DNA of 36,654 nucleotides, from the NCBI GenBank assembly GCA_032433595.1, contig JASWJB010000378.1, forward strand, positions 1 through 36,654, in the 5' to 3' direction. The notes below the pieces were generated by a model. That model was not told where the DNA came from. It did not search any database and saw nothing but the letters and a program-made list of their open reading frames with translations. Numbering within the stretch: position 1 is the first letter of the stretch; the number at the start of each line of letters is the position of its first letter. Of the stretch, positions 19,951 to 30,952 are shown piece by piece. Made by a program: the position numbers and the translations under genes. The DNA comes from Conoideocrella luteorostrata. Lineage: Eukaryota; Ascomycota; Sordariomycetes; Hypocreales; Clavicipitaceae.

Positions 19951-21580
19951 TAACTACTCCGTACTCCGTACCCGTCGCCCTTCGTGCTCCATATTGTACA
20001 AGTACGCTTCATGGTAATGACGCACGTACAGGCTAGACAGCGAAAGTGCAACATCAATATCAGTCAGTATTAACACCGTACAGTAGACGGGGGCCTGCAC
20101 TTTGCAGTACGGTATTTTAATAGACGCGATAAGTGGAGTTGATACAGTACGACTCTGCAGAAGACCAATAGTAAATGACGAGTGTTCGCACTAGTTAGTA
20201 CCTAAGCCACATGTAGAGCCTAAGCCAGGCGGAGAGAGTGGAATCAGCGTGTTCTACTCCGTAGTTAGTGTGATGCCGTACAGAGCATACGAGCAGAGTA
20301 TCGAGTTGACATCTGATGTACTAGCAGCTGCCAGCATATGCCAGCAGCCATTATTATTATTTTCCCAATAGCTATAGATGCGAGACGGAGCCCAGGCAAA
20401 GCCTTGTGCTGAGTCGTGACGGCTAGGCTGGAGCACCACTGTCTCTCAAAAAAATGCAGACTAATTACTCCGTAGTACATTCGGAGTACAAAAGTCCAGT
20501 CTCCCTCCCTCCCTCCCTGGGCCAGCCAGGGTCTTCACTTGACTTGACGCTACCATCGTCCCGTCCACGAGGCACGAGGTCAAAGCCACGCCTTTGCAGC
20601 AAATGATACCGACCAGTAGTTGGGATATTAAAAGCATCGGAGAATTTCGCGGCTGCTCCTGAGTGCAGCCAAAAGGGCGTCCATCGGATCTTCAACTTGT
20701 CGGTCTTCAGTTCGGCGTGGCCCGTCAATAAATTATGACTGACACTGGCCCGGGCACGTACCAAAGTACCTAGAAATACCTGCCCGCCTCGCCTGCCTGC
20801 CCAACACCACTTAGATAGGCACCCGGGTAGGTAGGTAGCCAACCGACAGGGCGTTTACTGGAGCGAGAACCATGGAATTGCATGCCATGGCATGGGGTTG
20901 CTCGGGTACCTGGCATCCCGCTTGTCGAACTGGAGCCAGCCTTGTAAAATAGGTGCTTGCATCGTCGGGGCACGTCGCAGGGTGTACTAGTGAATCCGCA
21001 TTGGAGTCCACGAATTGTATGTACGTACGAAGTACCAGTATGTGCAGTACAGTACGTTGCAAGGCTGTTTGGATTGTTCAGAGTGACATCTGTACGGAAA
21101 TCTCCGCCCTCGATTTTGTAGTATCCATTGTTGTGGCACAGTCAGTACTGCACACCGCAATGTCAAGGACAAGTTGAGGTGGCTTGTGCAACTATGCCAA
21201 GCCATGCTTCGTGCCGTCGGGGGTTGCACAGTGGTATAAACGCAGGATAGCATGGCGTTTTCGACACACGGTCCACCGCCCACCGCAGGCAATCTTCTTC
21301 AGTTTTCTATTGTACTCCGTCGTTCGTACAAATAAAATAACAGTATGGTACAATACGGAGTGACTAGCTGGCCAGTCGCTAGTCAGGTCAAGAAGCTAGT
21401 TGGAGTTGCGTTGCGATGACGGGAGCAAGAGTTTTGGCTGTGCTTGGCAAGCTTGACAATCAATAGACTGCTTTAGGCATAGCCGGAACGCCCGCTGTTT
21501 TGTGTATTGTATGTACTCCGTACTACTACTCCGTACAGAGTACGGAGAACTCCTACATACCTTTACGGAGCACAGTAGTC
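19951..21580. repeat. Cluster of TACTCCGTA / TACGGAGTA 9-mers
   Basis: Exact copies start at 19955, 19962 (overlapping tandem), 20255, 20466, 21514 and 21527. Near copies lie around 21313, 21354, 21541 and 21573. Orientation varies: at 20466-20490 a copy faces an inverted CGGAGTAC, and at 21514-21548 two direct copies face an inverted TACGGAGA. Several copies sit next to TTAGTTAG/CTAACTA. No gene lies in this interval. The nature of the motif is unknown to me: it could be a transcription-factor site, a decayed short repeat family, or a footprint of repeated insertion. Confidence 0.7.
20501..20518 (+). repeat. (CCCT)n simple repeat
   Basis: Four-base CCCT/CTCC units repeat through this stretch just after a TACTCCGTA copy. 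It is a microsatellite with no further meaning visible. Confidence 0.8.
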
Positions 21581-21628
21581 GTTTCTTGTGGGCAGCCTGC
21601 CTGGTTTGGCTGAATATGGCTGAGAACA

Positions 21629-21672
21629 TGGCTGGCTTTGGCTGGCTTTGGCTGACTCTAGGCTGGCTCTGG
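21629..21672 (+). repeat. Degenerate GGCTGGCTTT tandem tract
   Basis: GGCTGGCTTT-like units repeat about four times with growing divergence, continuing into a CTCTGG-rich stretch to about 21720. It is low-complexity intergenic DNA. Confidence 0.7.
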
Positions 21673-22070
21673 ATTCCTCTTGCCTCTGCTGCTCTCTCTG
21701 GCTCTGCTGGGTCCTTGCTCTCTGGTATCTGGCCGTTCTTGCCCGATTGGCCGAACGTTGGGTGAGCGTGAGGCTTCCTGCTAGTCGCTTGAAAAGCGTG
21801 GCGAATGGGACTCGGCCGTTTGGCTCTTGACCAGTCACAGTTAGTCTCTGATTTTCATCGTATGATTTCGGGCGGCGGGTGGCACCCAAGCACCCCAGTC
21901 GCTGGAAGACGCACGCTATTGTATGTCAAGACGCATTGTATTGTATATGCCTGGCATCCGCAAGCTCCCGCTGCTCCGTGCGTTTCTGCATGCATGCGCC
22001 CTGCTTTCCTTCCGTCCATGCCAGGCGGAATAAAGCTGGTAAAAACAGAGCACAACTGCCCGCCGAGCTT

Positions 22071-22116
22071 CTGGTGGTGTCTGGTGTCTGGCGTCTGGTG
22101 TCTGGTGCCTGGTGTG
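22071..22116 (+). repeat. GTCTGGT tandem tract
   Basis: Seven- to eight-base GTGTCTG units repeat about six times with small changes. The region is intergenic and lies about 1.3 kb upstream of the srbA start codon. Confidence 0.75.
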
Positions 22117-22187
22117 TCGTGTGTTTCGCGGATTGCCATCCGGCAGATGTCCGGTTTGTAGCACAAGCCTTGGACGCGCTCTGGTCT

Positions 22188-22230
22188 GGTATAGCTTCGG
22201 TACAGCTCTGGTACAGCTCTGGTACACTCT
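22188..22230 (+). repeat. 11-bp direct tandem repeat GGTACAGCTCT
   Basis: Units begin at 22188 (two changes: ggtatagcttc), 22199 and 22210 (identical) and 22221 (partial). The period is exactly 11 bp, about one helical turn, upstream of srbA. Confidence 0.8.
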
Positions 22231-23400
22231 CGAGACTTCCAATGTATCCATGTCGCCTTCGCTTCGCCTCACATTGATTAATCCTCGCGGGTCCTGGACG
22301 GAGCACCGGACTATCCATTCGAGCAGGTATTGCACGAAGTAACCATCTTTCATATTAGCAGTTCGTAATAGAGAGAGAACTTTTGACTACAACGTTGAGG
22401 TTGAGATTGCTCTATGCTTCCACATTCCGACCCCTCCCCACCGTACCAATAAAATCTGGTTCCTCTTTTTTTGGCCTTAATACTGGAAGCGACAAAACAT
22501 TGGGACTTATTAATGGCTCGGCTCTTGTCGTACGCATTGTAGTTACTCCGTGTGAAGGTATTGGAGAATGGTACTTTGGCTACGATGTCCCCCCGCCGAG
22601 GCCCCCCCTCCCCGGTTGTGGCTCCGTATTGTATTGCGTGTACGGTACAGTACAAGTACATGCAAAGTTGCAACAATAGACCACACAACGCTCCAAGACT
22701 GGTGTGTGGAGTGGCCGGGTCGTTGGTGTCAACCTTCTCGAACCGCTCAATCCATTTCCTGACGCATGCAACCCCCAAACCCCCTCTCAAAGAGAGCTAA
22801 TAAGACTCAAGGTCGCTAAGGACTGGGTGCAGACCACACCAGACCGGACGCCATCGAATCGACAGCAGCTAACCGTTATCCTCTGTCATCGGCGAGTCTT
22901 GGTCTTCCACCTCTCCTTCTATTTGATTTCTTTCATAAACCCGACCTCATCAACACACCTCGTTCGATTTACCTGCAACTCCGTCAGCAGACCTTTCGGC
23001 ACCTGCATTGCATGGCAGGCACTGCTCTCATTGGTGCTCAGCGGTCATACTCTACCCTGTCAAACCCAAGGAGTCGAACGACAACCAGCCCGCGTCATTC
23101 GATTTCCAAACCACCACCCGCACCCCCTCGCCTTTTCCCGCCCAAAAAAAAAAAAAACAACCATTTGGCTTGTTTGTTTGTATGGATGCGCTTCCACCAC
23201 CTGCGCTCTAACACTGCCACGCTGCTTGACATCTCTACCAATTGGTCTCGGTCGGCTATTGTGAAGGATCAAGGCAATACCCCGGCATCCGGCATCATTG
23301 CCGCCAGCCCAGCCCGCTATTACGCTGCGGTTCCAAACATTTGCAACGAGTGACAGCAGGAGGGAGCTCTCCAGCTCGCCAGACACCTGCAACCAACAAA
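22231..23400 (+). promoter_or_regulatory. Upstream/leader region of srbA with an ATG-initiated upstream frame
   Basis: There is no independent gene here. The last ~600 bp are C/A-rich like a fungal leader. An ATG at 23012 opens a 113-codon frame that stops at 23353, 48 nt before the srbA ATG, and other upstream ATGs follow it. If the mRNA begins before 23012 and is not spliced there, scanning ribosomes would meet this frame first. TTACTCCGTG at 22545 is a near copy of the window-wide 9-mer. Confidence 0.45.
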
Positions 23401-26398
23401 ATGGCCGAGGAAGGCACCGCAAACCGCTATCGGTTTGATGACCCCCCGACCTTTGGCTTTATGAACGACCCCGGTGCAGCGACAGATGCGTCCGCAGATC
23501 CAACACATGCCCAGACCCATACCGGTCGTCAGCAATTTTACCCCCCATCAACCTCAACCTGGGACTTTCGAACACACCCAGCGTATGATAACGTCAATAT
23601 CGGCACGACCACCGCGCCATCGACCCAGCCCGGCGTTGCTGCTACCCCCTGGGCTTTGCCGCTCTTTGACCAGCCCCAAGACGGGACTTTCAACTTCGAC
23701 GGCTTCACTCCAGCGGATGTGAATTCGAATGTCATGTTCGGAGCTCCGAACCCCGAGTCTCTGGATAATACGAAAAAACCGGCAGTTGCGGCAATGTCGC
23801 CGGCGCTCCATCAGAAGCTAAAAAATATTGCCATGCCTGCTCACCTCCAGTATAATTCACCAAAGAGTGCATCTAGTCCGGAGTCAGCAAAGAGCGAGTT
23901 CAAGACCGGCATCTTGTCATCGCCTGAGCAGGTTGATCCGGCCAACAATGATACCAGGAAAAGAAAGGTATCGTCGGAAACAGACGATGATGATGATGTC
24001 GACGACGAGGACAAGCCGGTTAAAAAAACCGCTCACAATATGATTGAGAAGCGGTACCGCACCAACATCAATGACAAGATTGCCGCCCTGCGTGATAGTG
24101 TTCCAAGTTTGCGTATCATGTCCAAGAGCGCCAGAGGCGAGGATACAACCGAGGACCGAGAAGAGCTTCATGGTCTTACCCCGGCTCATAAGTTGAACAA
24201 GGCGACGGTACGTTATTTTTATGGGATGCAGACCTGTCTGCTTTTTAAACTTTGCCTGGACAAACAATTGACGTGATGTTGGCATTTAGGTTCTCAGTAA
24301 GGCTACTGAGTATATACGTCATCTCGAAAAGAGAAACAACCGTCTGATGGAAGAGAATGCTGCAATGCAAAACCGAATAAATGCTTTCGAAAAATTGTTC
24401 ATGAATGGTGCCATGCACGGCTCCATGAGCCCGATGCAGCATCCACCCACTCCAATGCAATATCCCCGAGATGGCGGACATCAATTCAACGGTTCGCCAA
24501 TGCCAACTCCGCAGCCTGGTGGTAATCCAGCATCGGCGGGAATGATTCATGTGCCTGATGAATTAAAGCAAATAATCTCAGCGCAAATGGCTGTTGGCCA
24601 ACCGTATCCCGTGCCACAGCAAACTTTCCGTGGTTCCAACCCAGGTGTGATTCGTCAACAACAGCTACAGCAGCAGCAGCAAGCTCAGCAGAATGGCTGG
24701 TTGCAAGGAAATCCGTACTTTGGGAAACTCATGGTCGGATCTCTGGCTGGTCTCATGTTCATCGAAGCAATGCGGGAGTCAGAAAGAAGCAACGAGGAGC
24801 CCCAAGGTCGTGGCCTCTTCGTATTGCCCATGCAACTGCTCAGATCTATAGCGTCAAGCCTTGATGGAAATCTTATGGGCTACCATGCTCTATCCTCACT
24901 CAAGGGGATGCTACTTTTGGGCACATTTCTATGGGTGTTTGTGCCGTCATTGTTTGCAAACCGTGAAGCGAAAGGCAAGAAATCACAGGGCATGCCGCTG
25001 GGCAGGGCACCGTCTCTTGCCTCATCAATCGACATTCGACGACAAGCCTGGCTCACAGCTATCCAGACAGTCTGGGTGCCTCGGCACAACTTTTTTCTGG
25101 AAGCGGCAGCCCTGATACTCAAAACGATGAAGCTCAGCCTGCGCAATGCTATCGGTACTCAGAGCTTTCAGATGCTCACTGGCTTGACCCAAGAACAGGA
25201 GGCGGCTAGAATCAAGGCATGGACGATTGCTCTGGACTCACAGCTAGCGGGAGGAGATGCCGATGTGTGTACAAGCCGCCTGATGTTGACATTACTCGCC
25301 TCTGGTACCCTGCCTTCCACTCCAACTCAGCTCATGTTGAAAGCCCTCCATATTCGCGTTCTGCTTTGGCATTTGACGAGCAACAATATGATACAAGTAG
25401 GCACGAATGCCATTGCCGCAAAAATGGCTAGGTCACGATGGCATGAAGCCCGTGACGCGAGCCAGCACCAGATACGTAGACGTGACCTGAAGAACTCTTC
25501 AGAGCAACGCGAAGCCGAATTACCTGATCATCTCTTGGCTCTACTTGAACAAGATTGTGATGATGTTCTCAGCCCTCAAGTCATCCAGCGCGCTCACAAT
25601 TTATGCTTTAACATGGAGACGACATACAACGTTACTCTACCTATAGATGGGATGGATAATGTTGTCGAAGACCAAGCTATTTCTTCACCCTTGGATGCAG
25701 TGGCTGCATGGTGGTCTACCGAAGTTCTGCATCGCGTTTTGACGGATTCTCTGGATAAGGAAGCAGAGCCAGAGACAGATACTCTAGAACATATCGACGT
25801 TGCTATTTCAGTGTCACCAGCTGGCTCATATTCTCACATACGCGCCCTCATGGCCCGGGCTGTGCTTGTGGAGAAGTCCCGAGACGCTCATACTGAGGCT
25901 GCAGAAAAGGCGCTGAACTCGGACATAAAGTCAGGCGTAACTACAAGTCCACTACCCAACCTTATAGTCGGCCACGGTCCCAACGATTTATCTCCGGACT
26001 ACTTCGTTGCGTTGTATTGCGCCAAGGCAATTTCAATTCTCAACCGCGTCTCGCAAACCCCCAATGCAGTTTTGCAAAACATGGATGCCCTCGGCGATAT
26101 CGTGAGGCCGAAAAACACATCGCGTATGTCTTTGCTAGGATTCACTTCTGTCATGGAACTTATGGAACATTTGTTACAACAAGAGAAGCGCGATGGAACT
26201 GTTGAGTTTGTTTTGGAAAAACTCGCAGCAACTCTTCGGCTATGGATTGGTAGCGAATACGCCACTTCGAGTGGCGTTGACTCTCAGCTCCGACAACACG
26301 TCGTAGAGAGATGTCTTGCCGTAACCAAAGATCTGGTTGGCATGGAAATTGATGCCGGGTACGGCAGCATGAGTGAGGACGAGGCCTTGCACGAGTGA
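23401..26398 (+). CDS. srbA: Sterol regulatory element-binding protein homologue (bHLH, two-TM), 971 aa
   Basis: Exon 1 is 23401-24207, intron 24208-24289 (82 nt, GTACGT...TTTAG), exon 2 is 24290-26398. The bHLH domain spans about 208-290 and is split by the intron. It carries the SREBP-specific Tyr219 in EKRYRTNIND, where other bHLH factors have Arg. An acidic/Ser-rich N-terminus with a polyacidic run (DDDDDVDDED, 195-204) precedes it. A coiled-coil-like LEKRNNRLMEEN helix and a Pro/Gln-rich linker follow. Two membrane helices lie at about 413-430 and 475-492. The C-terminal ~470 residues match the fungal SREBP C-terminal region (DUF2014). In fungi this protein is held in the ER membrane and released by cleavage under low sterol/oxygen, then activates ergosterol, iron and hypoxia genes; it is central to azole response and hypoxic growth. 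The gene is preceded by an unusually long gene-free region and converges with niiA. Confidence 0.93.
24208..24289 (+). other. Intron of srbA inside the bHLH region
   Basis: GTACGT donor and TTTAG acceptor. Splicing joins HKLNKAT to VLSKATEYIRHLEK, the second helix of the bHLH, in frame. Confidence 0.92.
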
Positions 26399-27324
26399 CG
26401 CAGGGTGCATGCGTGCAGTTTTCTTTTCTTTGGCACATCTTTTCCCTCTTGTTTTTGGAATAACAATCACATTGGCGTTTTTCAGCAGCGATTCAATCGC
26501 ATAGCGTGCACATAGATACTCCACTTGATAATTCTGCCTTTTCCTACGGTTCTTATTGGTTTCATTTCGAACGTCTGTACGACTCTACTGCACATATTAT
26601 ATGCCAGGTGTCCTGGCAGGGGGAGGGATAACGAGTTGACGAGTCATTTTATTATTGTGGAACTATCTTTCTGTCTTTTTTTACCGGGGGGGAGAGGGGG
26701 ACGGGAGGGGCAGAGAAAAACTCCAGGTGAATAGGACACGGGATGGGAGAATGGAAGCATAGAAGATATCTTGAGTGGCTATCAGCCGGTCTGATCTCTT
26801 ATTGGCAATTATGGATGGAACTCCTCTGTACGGACTATATTAGTTTTAACTACCTAATTCATGCGTTTCAAAAGAACATTGCATCACTGTTCCACCACCA
26901 CGACCTTTTTAACGCCCCCCCCCCTTCCTCCCCTTCTTTCCCCGAGCACCCATGGTGATATTCGATAATATGGAACTATATATAGCGTCGTCATAGACAG
27001 GTTTTACAGTCTTTATCTTTCTCGTCCATGGTAGTATTCCCATATGCCACGGTCAGGCTATTTATTGTCTCGTGCTCATGTTAGCCACAGGCACCCGAGA
27101 ATCACCGAGCACCGTGCCGAACGTATCGTGCCGAACATTATCGTACGTATCACATCCGATATATCAAAAGAGAACACTTGGTTCGGTATTACTGGCATAC
27201 ATGTATCTAAAATCTCCATAGTCTATCAAACGAACGGAATACGCCGACCACGCATGCATGCAGCACCACCCTTGATTGGAAGAAACCCTCCGTCCCTCCG
27301 TCCCTCCCTCTCTGCGTCTCTGCC
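26399..27324. other. Intergenic region between convergent srbA and niiA
   Basis: About 0.9 kb expected to hold both 3' UTRs. It includes a C10 run (26915-26924), G-rich tracts at 26685-26710, a TATATATAG stretch near 26980 and a (TCCG/TCCC)n tract near 27288-27310. No credible gene. Confidence 0.55.
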
Positions 27325-28517
27325 TCACCAATCCGGTGCGCTGCCACATCCCCCCCCTCCGCCGGCCATTACTTCCATGGGACGGACCATCAACTCCGAA
27401 GCACCTATTCCCGTGCCGTTAATTGACGGCTTGACGCCATTCACTTTTCTGGCTTTCCGCCCAAGGAGCTGAATCTTCCTATCTAGCTCGGCGAATGGCG
27501 ACTCGCCGCTCTCGCCGCTCTTCACTTTCCACTTGGAGGTCCCCAGGGCGGCATCCAGTTCCTCCACGGGCGGGAGCTTGAGATACACATGGCCGTCTTG
27601 GCGTGGCTGAACGGCAAATGTGGCGATGGAGAGGGCTGTGTCGTTGCTGCATGAGCCGCTTTGCAGGTCAAAGTTGCGTTTGTGGTGTGGACAGGAGATC
27701 CACGGAGCGGGATCACCGGCATTGCCGTTGCTGGACTGCGTCGTCGTACCGGCACCAGCAGTAGTAGAGGCAGAACCTGACTTGTTGCCGGGGCTCTGGC
27801 CGATGAGCCCGTCTGAGAGGATGAAAGCCCGCTTGTGTGGACACATTTGCTGCGTGGCGTAGTATTTGCCGCGGAAGCGCCAGACGGCGAGCTGCGTGTC
27901 GCCGCGCTTGATGGTCGCGGAGATGCCGTTGGGCAACTCGTCGGCTCCGTCAAAGTAGCTTTCTTCGATGACGGGCTCCCAAGTGGTGCTCGACCACGCG
28001 ATGCTGTTGAAGTTTTCCGTGGTGGACTCCTTGGGCCAGTACACTGGCCGGAACTGGCCGCGGTCCTGCTCGACTTCTACGTTTTCCACGGCATCGGGCG
28101 TGTTGTGGAACTGCTTGAACTGGGCTGCCATGGCGGGGTTTTTGATGGCTTCGGCCCATTCGTCGAAGAAGGTGATTACGAGCTCTTTCATTTGTGATTC
28201 CAGAGAGGCGCATATGCCGAGTTTGTCGTCGAGGATGACTTCCTGGAGATACTTGATGCCGCCGGGGAGGGATTCCAGCCAGCGAGCGGTGCGTTGGAGC
28301 TTGTCTGCCGTGCGGATGTAGAACATGAGGTAGCGGTCGAGGATGGGGACGACTTCAGCGGGCGGGACGTCCTTGGCGAGGAGCTCGGAGTGTTTGGGTT
28401 TGGCGCCGCCGTTGCCGGCGACGAAGATGTTGAAGCCTTTCTCGGTGGCGATGAGGCCGAAGCTATTCAACGGGACGGACAATGAATGTCAGCTGTATTT
28501 CTGGTTTTACTGGCAAA

Positions 28518-28550
<33 letters not shown>

Positions 28551-30952
28551 ATAACACGGCGAAAAGGATATTTAAAAAAAAAAAACCTTACTCTTTATTT
28601 TGCGCTTCTGCGCATTCTCGCACACAGCCACTTACACCACCTTTAATCTTGTGCGGTGCGCGTATGCTCTTATACCGCTCTTCTAATCGCACCGCCATTC
28701 CAACGCTATCTCCAATGCCGAATCGACACCACGTCGTGCCGACGCAGCTCTTGACCGTGCGGAGAGATTTGGCGTACGCGTGGCCAGACTCCATGCCTGC
28801 TGCTACGAGCTTGCTCCATATATCGATGAGATCTTGCTTTCTGGCACCAAATAGGTCGATGCGCTGACCGCCCGTGATCTTGGTGTACAGGTTGTACTCC
28901 TTGGCTACTTGGCCGATGGCGAGCAGCTTGTCCGGGGTGATTTCGCCGGCGGGCACGCGAGGGACGACAGAGTAGGTCCCATTGCGTTGGATATTGCCCA
29001 GGTACCGATCGTTGGTGTCTTGGAGGCCGTGTGTAGATTTAGCCATGACGTGCTTGTTCCAGAGGGAGGCGAAGATGCTCGCCACGGCTGGCTTGCACAT
29101 CTCACAGCCCGAGCTGTCCTTGTCGTTGCCCGCCTCGCGCATCACCGCTGGCAGGGATTTGAGCTGCTTCACCATGACGATGTGGTAGAGCTCCGCACGG
29201 GAGTAGTTGAAGTGCGAGCAGAGATAGTTCTTAACCTCGTTGCCCATGGACACCATGGTCTTGTTGAAGATGGTCGTCACGAGGGGCATGCAGCCGCCGC
29301 AGCCTGTGCCGGCCTTGGTGCAGGATTTGACAGAAGCGAGGTCCTTGCAAGACCCGTCCTTGACCTTGCCGACGACATCACCCTTGGTGACGTTGTGACA
29401 GGAGCAGATTTGCGTGTCCTCGGGGAGATCGTCGTCCTCGTCGCCGTCCTTCTTCGCGCCGAGGATGAGCTGGCTTGGCGGCGTGTCGAGTTCCTTCATG
29501 TTCTTGACCATGGGCACTACCTTGATGTAGTCGTTTGTGTCGCCAATCATCATGCCCCCGAGGAGATACTTCCCGTCGGCGGTGAAGATGTATTTCTTGT
29601 AAACGTTCTGAAAAGGATCTCTGTAGGTGAGCGCCTTGACTGTTGGCGGTTGCTGCTGCTGGTCATGTGAAGATTTGGCATGTCCATTGGTCATCTTTTT
29701 GGAGAATCTGGCTGGGAGATGCTTTGGCCCGTCTCGATCGGCAAAGAAGTCACCGAAACTGGCGACATTGACTCCGAGGAGCTTCAATTTTGTGCTCAGG
29801 TCGGGACGCTTAAACGCTCTAGGAGCATGGAGCTTGGCTTGCGTCAAGTTGAAGGCCAGAACCTCGGCCATTTCGACTCCCGGCGCGATCAATCCAAACG
29901 TTTGGCCTTGCCAGTTTGCACATTCGCCAATGGCGTATATGTCGGGCTTGCTTGTGCTCAGATCGTCCTGGACCGCGATGCCGCCGGCTCGTTCGACGCA
30001 CTCAATCCCGGATGCCTTGGCCAATTCGTCCCGAGGCGTGACGCCAATCGCAAAACACAAGGTCGAGCACTCGGTTTCTTCGCCGTTCTCAAACACAACG
30101 CCCATGACATTGTTTCCTTCGTCGACTTTGATCTGGCCGACGCGTTGGCTGAGCAGCACGTCGAGGCCCAGCTCTCGAACCTGCTCAACGACCATGCTCC
30201 CGGCCTCCCGATCCAGTTGCCGACTGAGAACCCATTTGTTGCGCTCAACTAGCTTGACCGCGCTGAAGCTGTCCAGGTCCATCATGGCTTTGGCTGCTTC
30301 GAGCCCGAGCAGGCCGCCGCCAACGACGCATCCCGTCGTTCCTTTTCTTTGCGCGGCGAAATCAATCAGATTGGTCAGATCGTCGATTGTCCTGTACACA
30401 AACACGCCTTTCGCGTCAAAGTTTGGTGTGTGGCGCGGCAAGGAAGCGTACGATCCCGTTGCAAGAACGAGGATGTCATAGGGGACAATCACGCCGTTTT
30501 CGCATGTGACGCTCTTGTTTTCTGAGTTGATCAATGCTACTTTTGTGTTGATGCTGTAATTGAGTGACGCATTTGCTTGTTCAGAATACTGGAAAAAACC
30601 ACCGTCAGTACCAATTCCACGTCCACGTACAGATGTAAACCCAAAAGGAAAAAAAAAACGTACCCATGCAAGCGGATTCATGTACAAGTTTTCCACGCTT
30701 CGATGCTCGAAGAAGCTCGTCAGCCCGACGCGATTGTACGCCACATGAGATTCTTCCCCCAAAACGGTGATACTGTACTGATGCTCGCGGGCGTCGTATT
30801 TCAATAATTTCTCTCTAACGCGCCTCGAGTGATTAGTGTTGCTGTCGGCAGCAAAAAAAAAAAAAAAAATAGTCCAGCATCACTTACATGAACGCAATTC
30901 CTACCATGCCCAAACCCACCACCACTACTCTTTTCGTTTCCGCGGCGGCCAT
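27325..30952 (-). CDS. niiA: Assimilatory nitrite reductase [NAD(P)H], 1116 aa
   Basis: Four exons: 30952-30888, 30814-30664, 30588-28592 and 28462-27325. Domains in order: FAD-binding Rossmann GLGMVG (13-18); NAD(P)-binding GGGLLG (162-167); BFD-like 2Fe-2S with C467, C469, C502, C505; nitrite/sulfite reductase ferredoxin-like halves; siroheme/4Fe-4S cysteines C687, C693, C727, C731; and a C-terminal Rieske-type 2Fe-2S domain with C945-x-H947 and C995-x2-H998. The enzyme reduces nitrite to ammonium with six electrons from NAD(P)H in the cytosol. The spliced sequence matches the family around each junction ([31 protein letters not shown]). Two oddities are a Ser/Thr/Gly-rich insertion of about 30 residues between the Rieske ligand pairs, and a basic/Gln-rich insertion near 368-388. 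Nitrate reductase is not adjacent. GATA sites lie upstream. Confidence 0.95.
28463..28591 (-). other. niiA intron 3, with (TC)n and T12 tracts
   Basis: GTAAGG donor and GAATAG acceptor, 129 nt. On the coding strand it begins with a T12 run and carries a long TC repeat (plus strand GA repeat at about 28519-28551). Splicing restores Asp738 in NKDFGL. The retained form stops at once (GAG TAA). Confidence 0.92.
28519..28551 (+). repeat. (GA)n microsatellite
   Basis: GA dinucleotides repeat through this stretch with one ACA interruption, inside niiA intron 3. Likely length-polymorphic. Confidence 0.9.
30589..30663 (-). other. niiA intron 2, length a multiple of three and free of stops
   Basis: GTACGT donor and TTTCCAG acceptor, 75 nt. 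Family comparison ([11 protein letters not shown]) says it is removed. If retained it would add 25 residues without breaking the frame. Confidence 0.88.
30815..30887 (-). other. niiA intron 1
   Basis: GTAAGT donor and GTTAG acceptor, 73 nt, with an ACTAATC branch-point match and a T17-like tract on the coding strand. It separates the 21-codon first exon (the FAD-binding GLGMVG strand) from IEKLLKYDA. Confidence 0.9.

Noticed and set aside
27522..27953. 143-codon minus-strand frame inside niiA exon 4
   Set aside because: Shifted frame of the niiA Rieske region, rich in Ser/Thr/Pro; the true frame carries the Rieske ligands.
29627..30481. 284-codon plus-strand open frame (and another at 28909-29670, 253 codons)
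   Set aside because: Both lie antisense to niiA exon 3 and arise from its GC-rich third codon positions. They show no domain, while the niiA frame is fully recognisable.
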